From DASRPD01 sp035646535 (GTDB lineage Bacteria; Actinomycetota; Acidimicrobiia; IMCC26256; JANYLB01), in NCBI GenBank assembly GCA_035646535.1, contig DASRPD010000087.1:1-10693 (forward strand): 10,693 bases of DNA, read 5' to 3'. Each line of letters opens with the position of its first letter. Positions within the stretch are counted from its first letter, which is position 1. The translations under genes and the position numbers were made by a program. Below are positions 1-6,404 of this stretch, one piece after another. The notes beneath the pieces were generated by a model. That model was not told the DNA's origin, did not search any database, and was given only the letters and a program-made list of their open reading frames with translations.

Positions 1-9
1 GATGACCGG

Positions 10-2304
10 TTGCTGGCTGGCTGGCGCGTGGTCGATCTGGCCGGCGAGCCCGCGGCCCTGACCGGACGGATCCTGGCGGATCTCGGCGCCGACGTCGTCA
101 AGGTCGAACCGCCCGAGGGCGATCCGCTCCGCACCGACGCCGCCCGGTTCGACGCCTGGAACGCGGGCAAGCGATCGGTCGTCGTGAGAGACGCCCACGA
201 CCCGGAGCTCGACCGACTTCTCGCCGCCACCCACGTGGTCATCGATACTCCAGGGTTTCCGGGCGCGCTCGACTTCGACCCGAACCGGGCGCCGGGCGCG
301 GTATGCGTGCGGGTCACGCCCTTCGGGCTCACGGGACCGCGCTCGCATTGGCGGGCCTCCGACCTCGGGGTCATGGCCGCGAGCGGCAACCTCTTCTGCA
401 CCGGTGACCCCGATCGCGCCCCGGTCAGGTGCCGGTTCCCCGTCGCGTACGCGCACGTCGGACCGGAGGCCGCGTTCGCCGCGCTCAGCGCACTCGCCAC
501 GGGCGACCCCCAAATCGTCGACGTGTCCATGCAAGAGGTCGTGTTCGTGGCGAACATGGCCGGCGCGGCACAGTTCCCGCGAACGGGATCCCGCGGCGGG
601 CGTCGGGGCGCGAACATCGGACGGACCCGCGAGATCTGGCCGACGACCGACGGGTTCGTGAGCTTCGGACTCCGAGGCGGCAAGGCCCGACTCGCCAGCC
701 TCGAGCTGCTCACCGAGCTCGTCGACACGCCGGCCCTCCGGGCGATGGACTGGTCGACGTACTCGCCGAACACCGCCGACGACGAGACCCTGCGGGCGGT
801 TGAGCACGACGTGGGCGAGTATTTCGCCCACCGGACGATGGCCGAGCTGTACGAGATCGCTTGCGAGACGAACCTGATGCTCGCCCCCACCAACTCACCG
901 CGCGAGATCCACGCGAGCGCACAGCTCGAGGCCAGGGAGTTCTTCGGACCCGTCGGCGAGGACGAGAGCTTCCCCCGGTCGTTCATGGTCGCCCGCAGCG
1001 CCCGGGCCCCGGTCGCGCGGGTGGCACCGACCGCGCCGGCCCCCGAGCTGGGCTCCACCTCCCCCGCCACTGCCTTCCACGACGCACCGTCGGTGCGACT
1101 GGGCGCGTTGACGGTGTCCCCATCGCACCGACAGAGCGGCGGTCATGGGCGCGGGGCGTGGGACGGACTGAAGATCCTCGAGTTCGGGTCCGGCGCCGCG
1201 GGACCCATCGCGAGTCGCTACTTCGCCGAGCACGGCGCCACGGTGCTACGGATCGAGAGCGCCAAGCGCCCCGACTTTCTTCGGGTCTACGCGCTCGGGC
1301 CCGACAACCCGCACGGCCTCGAGGGTTCGCCCTTGTACGACGGGCTGAACGTGGGCAAGCGCAACGTCCTGTTCAACCTCAAACACCCGCGGGCCGTCGA
1401 GCTCGTGCGCGAGCTGGCCGTCGACTGGGCCGACGCCGTCGCGGAGAACTTCGCGCCGCGCGCGATGCGCGGCTTCGGCCTCGACTACGACTCGCTCGTC
1501 GAGCACCGTCGCGACCTCGTCATGGTCAGCGCATGTCTCAACGGCCAGACCGGACCGCACAAGGACTACCCGGGCTTCGGTGGTCAGGGCTCCGCGCTCG
1601 CGGGCTACAACTGGCTGACCGGCTGGGCCGACCGCGAACCCGTCGGCCCGCACGGCACCATCACCGACTCCCTCGCGCCGCGCTTCGTGGCCACTGCGTT
1701 GGCCGCCGGGCTGCTGTACCGGGCTCGAACCGGCAATGGCGTCTACCTCGACGTGAGCCAGGTCGAGGCCGCGATCTACACCCTCGCGCCGTGGCTGCTC
1801 ACCTTCACCCGCACCGGCGAGGCCCTCGCCCGGATCGGCAATGACGATCCCGCCGCCGCGGTGCACGGCGTGTTCCCCTGCGCGACCGAGGGCGACGTCG
1901 ATGACCGATGGGTCGCCATTGCGGCGTGGACCGAGGCCGAGCGCGCACGCCTCGCCGACATCACCGGCGGCGGTGACCTGGCCGCATGGACCCGCACCCG
2001 CACCCGCACCGAGATCGCCGAACGGCTGCAGGCGGCCGGCATCGAGGCTGTGCCGGTGGCGGACTTCGGCGATCTGCACGACGACCCGCAGGTCGCCCAC
2101 CGCGAGCACTTCGTGCCCCTCACCCACCCGCATCTCGGCACCGTTCTCTACGAGCGCAACGGCTTCCGCCTGTCGGACGCGCCCAGCACCTACACCCGCT
2201 CCGGACCGACCCTCGGCCAGGACCAGGACTGGGTGCTCGGCGAGCTGCTCGGATTGTCGGACCACGAACGGGCCACGCTTGCCGCCGAGGGCGCGTTCGA
2301 CTGA
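10..2304 (+). CDS. Double-domain family III (CaiB/BaiF) CoA-transferase
   Basis: Family III CoA-transferases move CoA between carboxylic acids through an aspartyl-CoA anhydride. This 764-residue protein holds two copies of the fold. The N-terminal copy (about residues 1-335) opens with LAGWRVVDLAGEP and LGADVVKVEPP. An Ala/Pro-rich linker (about 336-383) follows, and the second copy (about 385-764) opens with WDGLKILEFGSGAAGP. In the second copy, the Asp expected to be the nucleophile is visible as D553 (TITDSL), before YLDVSQVEAA. In the first copy the matching stretch PVAYAHVGPE has no Asp; Tyr147 or His149 falls there. So probably only the C-terminal half is catalytic. The racemase His of AMACR-type relatives is also missing from the second copy, which favours transferase. 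The TTG at 10 is the first start codon in the window, but the frame is open to base 1, so the true start may lie upstream. Substrate unknown; a steroid-derived acid is inferred from context. Confidence 0.85.
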   Translation: MLAGWRVVDLAGEPAALTGRILADLGADVVKVEPPEGDPLRTDAARFDAWNAGKRSVVVRDAHDPELDRLLAATHVVIDTPGFPGALDFDPNRAPGAVCVRVTPFGLTGPRSHWRASDLGVMAASGNLFCTGDPDRAPVRCRFPVAYAHVGPEAAFAALSALATGDPQIVDVSMQEVVFVANMAGAAQFPRTGSRGGRRGANIGRTREIWPTTDGFVSFGLRGGKARLASLELLTELVDTPALRAMDWSTYSPNTADDETLRAVEHDVGEYFAHRTMAELYEIACETNLMLAPTNSPREIHASAQLEAREFFGPVGEDESFPRSFMVARSARAPVARVAPTAPAPELGSTSPATAFHDAPSVRLGALTVSPSHRQSGGHGRGAWDGLKILEFGSGAAGPIASRYFAEHGATVLRIESAKRPDFLRVYALGPDNPHGLEGSPLYDGLNVGKRNVLFNLKHPRAVELVRELAVDWADAVAENFAPRAMRGFGLDYDSLVEHRRDLVMVSACLNGQTGPHKDYPGFGGQGSALAGYNWLTGWADREPVGPHGTITDSLAPRFVATALAAGLLYRARTGNGVYLDVSQVEAAIYTLAPWLLTFTRTGEALARIGNDDPAAAVHGVFPCATEGDVDDRWVAIAAWTEAERARLADITGGGDLAAWTRTRTRTEIAERLQAAGIEAVPVADFGDLHDDPQVAHREHFVPLTHPHLGTVLYERNGFRLSDAPSTYTRSGPTLGQDQDWVLGELLGLSDHERATLAAEGAFD

Positions 2305-2382
2305 CCCGGTCTCCCTCCACCTCCCGTTCCGGTCACGGTTCCGGCCGCAGGGCAACAGGAAACCTGACCAGAACGAGGGGTG

Positions 2383-2405
2383 CGATCTGACGGGGCGTCA
2401 GATCG
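2383..2405. promoter_or_regulatory. Perfect 10-bp inverted repeat, candidate operator upstream of fadE30
   Basis: Arms CGATCTGACG (2383-2392) and CGTCAGATCG (2396-2405) are exact reverse complements around a GGG spacer. The site lies 21 bp upstream of the fadE30-like start. It recurs, slightly degenerate and in reverse orientation, at 6367-6389. Its size and symmetry suit a dimeric repressor of the TetR type, but no regulator gene is in the window, so the binder is unknown. The remainder of the 122-bp gap (2305-2426) shows no gene and no convincing terminator. Confidence 0.7.
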
Positions 2406-2411
2406 GGCGAG

Positions 2412-2417
2412 TACCCT
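2412..2417 (+). promoter_or_regulatory. Candidate -10 hexamer (TACCCT) for the fadE30 operon
   Basis: TACCCT fits the actinobacterial -10 pattern TANNNT. It stands 6 bp downstream of the inverted repeat and 9 bp before the ATG at 2427, so the transcript would be almost or fully leaderless. CTGACG at 2387-2392, inside the repeat, could act as the -35 with a long 19-bp spacer, so a protein on the repeat would block polymerase. The other copy of the repeat has the same spacing to a TACCTT. Confidence 0.5.
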
Positions 2418-2426
2418 GCACGCCCG

Positions 2427-3626
2427 ATGGATCTCAGCTTCTCCGCCGATCAGGAGGCCTTCCGCGCCGAGGCGCGGGCATGGCTGGAGGACCGCCTGAC
2501 CGGCAAGTTCGCCCTGGTGCGGGGACGAGGTGGCCCGGGTGATGAACACGCCCTCGTCGACGAACGAGTCGCGTGGGAACGCGAGCTCGGTGCGCACCGG
2601 TGGAGCTGCCTGTCCTTCCCCGAGCAGTACGGCGGCCGCGGCGCGTCGCTGCTCGAGCAGGTGATCTTCTACGAGGAGTACGCCCGGGCCGGCGGACCCG
2701 GGCGGGCCGGGATCGTCGGCGAGGGCCTTATCGGCCCGACGATCCTGCACTTCGGCACCGATGCACAGCGGGAGCGCTTCCTCCCCCGCATCGCCTCGGG
2801 CGACGAGCTGTGGTGTCAGGGCTATTCCGAGCCGGACGCCGGGTCCGACCTCGCCAACGTGGCGACCCGCGCCGAGCTCGTGGCCGGCCCGAACGGTGAC
2901 GAGTGGTCCATCACCGGCCAGAAGACCTGGACATCCCTCGCGCAGTGGGCGGACTGGTGCTTCGCGCTGTGTCGCACCGACCGCGACGCACCGCGCCACC
3001 GGGGCATCTCCTATCTCCTCGTGCCGATGCACCAGGCGGGCGTCGAGATGCGCCCCATCAAACAGATCACCGCCACATCGGAGTTCAACGAGACCTTCTT
3101 CGACGACGCGCGCACCGCCGCCGACAACGTGATCGGTGACGTCAACGGAGGATGGCGGGTCGCGATGGGCACGCTGGCCTTCGAGCGAGGTGCGTCGACC
3201 CTCGGACAGCAGCTGACCTTCGAGCACGAGCTCGCCGCGATCACCGAGACCGCCCGCACCAACGGGACGGCAACTGACCCGGTGATGCGCCAACGCATCG
3301 CGGATGCGTGGATCGGGCTGCGGGTCATGCGCTACAGCGCGTTGCGCAGCCTGAGCGCGATGGGTCGCGGTGAGCTCACCCCGCAAACTGCGATCCACAA
3401 GCTGTACTGGGCGAGTCTGCACCGAGACCTGGGCGAGCTCGCCGTCGACGTGGCCGGTGCGGCCGCGCTCGTCGCGGACGGCTTCCCGTACGAGCTCACC
3501 GACGCGCAGCGGCTGTTCCTCTGGACTCGGGCCGACACGATCTACGGTGGCTCGAACCAGGTACAGCGCAACATCATCGGCGAGCGGGTCCTCGGCCTGC
3601 CGCCCGAACCGAAGGTGCGTGGGTGA
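2427..3626 (+). CDS. fadE30: Acyl-CoA dehydrogenase, FadE30-like (HIP-CoA side-chain oxidation)
   Basis: A FAD-dependent acyl-CoA dehydrogenase of 399 residues, the usual family length. It shows the N-terminal helical domain, the beta-domain motif GYSEPDAGSDL (132-142), GQKTWTSLAQWADWC (165-179) and the C-terminal TIYGGSNQVQRNIIGERVLG (371-390). It strongly resembles, from memory, M. tuberculosis FadE30 (Rv3560c), which dehydrogenates the propionyl side chain of HIP-CoA in steroid C/D ring breakdown. At the MCAD catalytic-Glu position (IYEG) there is Gly374. The base is more likely Glu253 in TLAFERGAST, matching the alternative base of isovaleryl-CoA dehydrogenase; this is inferred by hand alignment. 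It is the first gene behind the palindromic promoter, and its stop overlaps the next start (GTGA at 3623). The ATG at 2427 suits the homologous N-terminus. Assignment to FadE30 rather than another FadE also rests on the adjacent ipdF. Confidence 0.85.
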   Translation: MDLSFSADQEAFRAEARAWLEDRLTGKFALVRGRGGPGDEHALVDERVAWERELGAHRWSCLSFPEQYGGRGASLLEQVIFYEEYARAGGPGRAGIVGEGLIGPTILHFGTDAQRERFLPRIASGDELWCQGYSEPDAGSDLANVATRAELVAGPNGDEWSITGQKTWTSLAQWADWCFALCRTDRDAPRHRGISYLLVPMHQAGVEMRPIKQITATSEFNETFFDDARTAADNVIGDVNGGWRVAMGTLAFERGASTLGQQLTFEHELAAITETARTNGTATDPVMRQRIADAWIGLRVMRYSALRSLSAMGRGELTPQTAIHKLYWASLHRDLGELAVDVAGAAALVADGFPYELTDAQRLFLWTRADTIYGGSNQVQRNIIGERVLGLPPEPKVRG

Positions 3627-4390
3627 CCGACCGACCGCGGAGCCCGGAACCCATCGCCGGCCATGGCCTGTTGGACGGCAAGCGCGTGCTCGTGACCGCG
3701 GCCGCGGGGACTGGCATCGGGTCGGCGACGGCACGGCGCTGTGCCGAGGAAGGGGCGCGTTTGGTGATCAGCGACGCCCACGAACGCCGCCTTGCAGAGG
3801 TCGCCGCCGAGATCGGCAACGCGGTGGAGGTCGCCCAGGTGTGTGATGTCACCGACGAGGCCCAGGTACAGGCACTGTTCGACGCGGCAGGGGCGTTGGA
3901 CGTTGTCGTCAACAACGCCGGGCTGGGCGGTCAGGTCGATCTGGTCGACATGACCGACGAACAGTGGTCGAAGGTGCTCGACGTCACGCTCAATGGGACG
4001 TTCCGATGCACGCGCGCCGCGCTGCGGCTCATGACCGCGGCCGGTTCGGGTGTCGTCGTGAACAACGCGTCCGTGCTCGGATGGCGCGCCCAGGCCGGTC
4101 AGGCCCACTACGCGGCGGCCAAGGCCGGTGTCATGGCGCTCACGCGCTGTGCCGCGATCGAGGCGGCACCGTTCGGAGTTCGCGTCAACGCGGTCGCGCC
4201 GAGCATCGCCATGCACGCCTTTCTCGCCAAGGCCAGCAGTGAGGAGCTCCTGACCGAGCTGACTGAGCGCGAGGCGTTCGGTCGCGCCGCGGAGCCGTGG
4301 GAGGTTGCCAACGTGATCGTGTTCCTGGCCAGCGACTACTCGTCGTACATGACGGGTGAGGTCGTGTCCGTGTCGAGCCAGCACGCCTAG
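3623..4390 (+). CDS. ipdF: Short-chain dehydrogenase, IpdF-like (5-hydroxy/5-oxo step of HIP pathway)
   Basis: A classical SDR of 255 residues. The cofactor loop reads TAAAGTGIG (25-33), with Ala in place of the usual first Gly, a feature I recall in IpdF itself. NNAG is at 97-100 and the catalytic triad is Ser150 (NNASVLGWRAQ), Tyr163 and Lys167. The opening IAGHGLLDGKRVLVTAAAGT and ending FLASDYSSYMTGEVVSV closely match Rv3559c (IpdF) as I remember it. In M. tuberculosis, IpdF works with IpdC and EchA20 to turn 5-OH HIC-CoA into COCHEA-CoA, acting on the C5 hydroxyl/keto group. Translation starts at a GTG (3623) overlapping the fadE30 stop by 4 bp, so the two are likely translationally coupled. 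The same neighbour pair occurs as Rv3560c-Rv3559c. Confidence 0.87.
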   Translation: MTDRPRSPEPIAGHGLLDGKRVLVTAAAGTGIGSATARRCAEEGARLVISDAHERRLAEVAAEIGNAVEVAQVCDVTDEAQVQALFDAAGALDVVVNNAGLGGQVDLVDMTDEQWSKVLDVTLNGTFRCTRAALRLMTAAGSGVVVNNASVLGWRAQAGQAHYAAAKAGVMALTRCAAIEAAPFGVRVNAVAPSIAMHAFLAKASSEELLTELTEREAFGRAAEPWEVANVIVFLASDYSSYMTGEVVSVSSQHA

Positions 4391-4392
4391 CC

Positions 4393-4842
4393 GTGGTGGA
4401 CCACGCCGCCCTGGGCGCCCGGGGCGAACCCTTCGTGATGCCGATCGAGGTCGGCAAGGTCCGCGAGTACGCGCGAGCGATCGGCTCCACCCACGCCGGC
4501 TACCTCGAAGACGACGAGCCGGTCGTGCCCGCGCACTTCCTCACGACGACCTTCTTCTGGGAAGGCGAGCACGGCAACCCGTGGGACCGCGTCCAGATGT
4601 CGCAACAGCGGGGCATGCACGCCGCCCAGGAATACGTGTTTCATGGCGAACCACCTCGAGCGGGCACGAAGCTGATGTGCACGAGCCGTATCGACCGGAT
4701 CTTCGAGAAGCAGTCCTCGCGCGGCGGCGCGCTCACCTTCGTCGAGATGGTCACCGAGTTCCGCGACCTCGAGGGCACACTCGTCGCCGAAGCCAAGATG
4801 ACCGCGGTCGAGACGGCACCCGAGCCGGCGGCGGGGTCATGA
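4393..4842 (+). CDS. FAS1-like/MaoC N-type dehydratase half, non-catalytic partner subunit
   Basis: A 149-residue protein with the layout of the N-terminal FAS1-like dehydratase (hot-dog) domain: MPIEVGKVREYARAIG (16-31), VVPAHFLTTTFFW (44-56), the YVFHGEPPRAGTKL turn (81-94) and a final strand with FVEMVTEFRDLEGTLVAEAK. It lacks the Asp-x-x-Pro-x-His hydratase dyad, which its downstream neighbour has. The two probably form a heteromeric enoyl-CoA hydratase, as ChsH2 N-domain and ChsH1 do in cholesterol side-chain breakdown. The start is uncertain: GTG at 4393 leaves a 2-bp gap after ipdF, GTG at 4396 also fits, and ATG at 4438 (residue 16) sits right at the domain start. No clear ribosome binding site is visible at any of them. 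The substrate is inferred from context only. Confidence 0.8.
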   Translation: MVDHAALGARGEPFVMPIEVGKVREYARAIGSTHAGYLEDDEPVVPAHFLTTTFFWEGEHGNPWDRVQMSQQRGMHAAQEYVFHGEPPRAGTKLMCTSRIDRIFEKQSSRGGALTFVEMVTEFRDLEGTLVAEAKMTAVETAPEPAAGS

Positions 4843-5237
4843 GGCCGCCGCCCGCGCCCCTGGTGTTCGGGCCGATCACCCGGAGCGACGTCGTTCGCTA
4901 CCAGGGCGCCTCGGGCGACTTCCAGCCCATCCATCACGACGAGCCGTTCGCCCGCGAGGCGGGCTACGACGCGCCACTCGTGGTCGGGATGCTGCCCGCG
5001 GGACTGCTCACCACCTGGGCGACCGATTGGCTCGGCCCCGCCAACGTGCGTCGCTCGCGCGTGCGGTGGACCGAACGCGTCTGGCCCGGCGACACGCTGA
5101 CGTGTTCGGGTACTGTCGAACGAGAGCACGTGGATGACGACGGACAGCCGCTCGTCGACCTCGTGCTCCAAGCGGTGAACCAGGATGGCGCCGTCGTCGT
5201 GCAGGGCTGGATGACGTTCGTGAACCCGGAAGGCTGA
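4839..5237 (+). CDS. MaoC-like (R)-specific enoyl-CoA hydratase, catalytic subunit
   Basis: A 132-residue single hot-dog MaoC protein. It carries the hydratase-2 signature ASGDFQPIHHDEPFARE: Asp27 and His32 form the expected dyad, almost the numbering reported for ChsH1 (Asp29, His34). The downstream YDAPLVVGMLPAGLL and the final VQGWMTFVNP strand are also typical. The ATG at 4839 overlaps the stop of the preceding half-hydratase (ATGA), which suggests equimolar coupled synthesis of a heteromer. Lying straight after FadE30 and IpdF, it could hydrate the enoyl-CoA made by FadE30. A role on another steroid or fatty acyl-CoA intermediate cannot be excluded. Confidence 0.85.
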   Translation: MRPPPAPLVFGPITRSDVVRYQGASGDFQPIHHDEPFAREAGYDAPLVVGMLPAGLLTTWATDWLGPANVRRSRVRWTERVWPGDTLTCSGTVEREHVDDDGQPLVDLVLQAVNQDGAVVVQGWMTFVNPEG

Positions 5238-5240
5238 CCG

Positions 5241-5534
5241 ATGCCGTGTTGTCTCGTCGCCGCGTTGTTGATGATCGGACCGCGCTTCGCGCTGTTCATG
5301 ACGTGGGTGTTCACGTCTCTTGTCAGCCGGGCGTTCGAGGGCTTCCTGCTCCCCTTCGTCGGGCTCATCTTCCTGCCGTGGACCACGTTGTTCTACGTGG
5401 TCGTCTACGCGCCGGTCGACGGCGTCACCGGAATCGGCTGGTTGTTCGTCATCCTCGGATTCCTCTTCGACCTCGGCTCCTACTCGAGCGGCGGCCGTGA
5501 GGGGCGCCGCCGGCAGCGGCGCACGGCCTACTAG
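5241..5534 (+). CDS. Small integral membrane protein of unknown function
   Basis: I do not recognise a named family. The 97-residue product has three hydrophobic segments: about residues 4-28 (contains LLMIGPRFALFMTWVF), 34-56 (LLPFVGLIFLPWTTLFYVVV) and 62-78 (GIGWLFVILGFLFDLG). A basic tail (GREGRRRQRR) suggests a cytoplasmic C-terminus. The pattern of Trp, Pro and Arg residues around the segments looks like a conserved actinobacterial hypothetical rather than a chance frame. The ATG at 5241 is 3 bp after the MaoC stop, so it is probably the last gene of the fadE30 operon. It ends only 13 bp before the stop of the converging SDR gene, with no clear terminator between. No transport or enzyme motif is visible. 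Confidence 0.7.
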   Translation: MPCCLVAALLMIGPRFALFMTWVFTSLVSRAFEGFLLPFVGLIFLPWTTLFYVVVYAPVDGVTGIGWLFVILGFLFDLGSYSSGGREGRRRQRRTAY

Positions 5535-5547
5535 CCCCGGTTCGGCG

Positions 5548-6348
5548 TCAGCCGCTCGACGTGTTGGTGGCCGCGTCGAGATAGGCGGGAGTCTCGCCAC
5601 CACCGTGCACGACGATGCTCTCACCGGTCACGTAGCGGGCGAGCGGCGAAGCGAGAAAGAGACACACGTCGGCGACGTCGGCGGGATCTGCCATCCGGCC
5701 GAGCGGCACCGTGGCACCGACCGCGGCGATGCCCTCCTCGTCGCCGTAGAACAGGTGGGCCTGTTCGGTGCGGACGAGCCCGACGGTCACCGCGTTCACC
5801 CGCACCTTGGGCGCGAGCTCCACGCCGAGGGTCTGGGTCAGATTGATGAGGCCGGCCTTGGCCGCGCCGTACGCGGCGGTGGCGGGTGATGGCCGGATGC
5901 CACTCACGCTCGCGATGTTGATGATCGAGCCACCGTCGGGTTGATCCTGCATGACCGCGTTGGCGCGCTGGGCGAACACGAGCGGCGCGATGAGGTTCAG
6001 CGTGATGATCGCGGTGGAGAACTTCGGTGAGACGGTTGCAGTGTCCGACGGCGGCGCCCCGCCGGCGTTGTTCACGAGCACGTCGAGCCGACGGAACCGC
6101 TCGCGGGTGAAGGCGACGACTCGGTCGATCTCGTCGGGGTCTCGGATGTCGGCCGCGACGAACGCGGCCTCGCGGCCGTCTGCGGCGGGGAGGGTGTCGG
6201 GCTCGTGGCGACAGCAGATGACGACATCGGCGCCGACGGCGAGGAAACGCTCGGTGATCCCCCGGCCGACACCCCGGCACCCGCCGGTCACGATCACGAC
6301 CCGGCCGTGCTGATCGAGGATTCCATCGAGGGCAGGCGGTTGGGGCAC
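5548..6348 (-). CDS. Short-chain dehydrogenase/reductase resembling Rv3549c
   Basis: A classical SDR of 266 residues. The NAD(P) loop is TGGCRGVG (21-28), NNAGG is at 93-97, the likely active-site Asn is Asn118, and Ser147, Tyr160 and Lys164 form the catalytic residues with normal spacing. The closing motif VTGESIVVHGGGETPAYL and the overall sequence recall M. tuberculosis Rv3549c, a KstR2-regulon SDR whose reaction is, to my knowledge, not settled. It runs opposite to echA20, as Rv3549c does relative to Rv3550, so the divergent arrangement itself is conserved. The GTG start at 6348 lies 7 bp beyond the candidate -10 hexamer, consistent with a leaderless transcript. Its role in steroid C/D ring breakdown is inferred from sequence and neighbours. 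Confidence 0.85.
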   Translation of the reverse strand: MPQPPALDGILDQHGRVVIVTGGCRGVGRGITERFLAVGADVVICCRHEPDTLPAADGREAAFVAADIRDPDEIDRVVAFTRERFRRLDVLVNNAGGAPPSDTATVSPKFSTAIITLNLIAPLVFAQRANAVMQDQPDGGSIINIASVSGIRPSPATAAYGAAKAGLINLTQTLGVELAPKVRVNAVTVGLVRTEQAHLFYGDEEGIAAVGATVPLGRMADPADVADVCLFLASPLARYVTGESIVVHGGGETPAYLDAATNTSSG

Positions 6349-6354
6349 CCCGAT

Positions 6355-6360
6355 AAGGTA
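6355..6360 (-). promoter_or_regulatory. Candidate -10 hexamer (TACCTT) for the divergent SDR gene
   Basis: Read on the - strand, TACCTT lies 6 bp past the inverted repeat, the same offset as TACCCT at 2412. The start codon GTG begins 7 bp further on, where transcription itself would begin, so the mRNA is probably leaderless. On the + strand the overlapping TAAGGT (6354-6359) also fits TANNNT and could serve echA20, placing the repeat just downstream of its start point. Confidence 0.45.
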
Positions 6361-6366
6361 GCCATC

Positions 6367-6389
6367 CGATCTGACGCCCCATCAGATGG
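6367..6389. promoter_or_regulatory. Imperfect inverted repeat, second copy of the candidate operator
   Basis: Arms CGATCTGACG (6367-6376) and CATCAGATGG (6380-6389) match as inverted repeats at 8 of 10 positions around a CCC spacer. The reverse complement matches the site at 2383-2405 at 20 of 23 positions. It sits in the 56-bp gap between the divergent SDR and echA20 starts, so one bound protein could control both. The motif AnCAAGnnCTTGnT described for KstR2 is not present in this gap. Confidence 0.65.
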
Positions 6390-6404
6390 CCCATCGGAGA
6401 CCCA

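Noticed and set aside
1..9. ATG at 2-4 as start of the CoA-transferase
   Set aside because: It is not in the frame of the CoA-transferase; the frame is open through base 1, so the true start is TTG 10 or lies before the window.
1990..2010. Short tandem repeat ACCCGC (three copies plus ACC), coding Thr-Arg repeats in the CoA-transferase
   Set aside because: WTRTRT is a usual motif of the C-terminal part of family III CoA-transferases; the repeat is in frame and only slightly longer than usual, so it is not a separate element.
2320..2370. Possible terminator hairpin after the CoA-transferase (GGTTCC with GGAAACC, and a repeated GTTCCGG)
   Set aside because: The stem is short with a bulge and has no T-run; the GTTCCGG repeat is only 7 bp. 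Not strong enough to call.
1246..4384. Long open frames on the - strand opposite the CoA-transferase, fadE30 and ipdF (up to 514 codons)
   Set aside because: They lie fully or mostly antisense to clearly conserved genes, are Arg/Gly/Ala-rich without any family motif, and long antisense frames are normal in high-GC DNA.
5535..5547. Bidirectional terminator in the 13-bp gap between the converging genes
   Set aside because: Only a 3-bp stem can be drawn (CCG...CGG) and there is no T-run; GC-rich symmetry in the flanking coding sequence is not specific.
2305..6404. KstR2-type operator (AnCAAGnnCTTGnT)
   Set aside because: I looked for CAAG/CTTG pairs in both promoter gaps (2305-2426 and 6349-6404) and found none.
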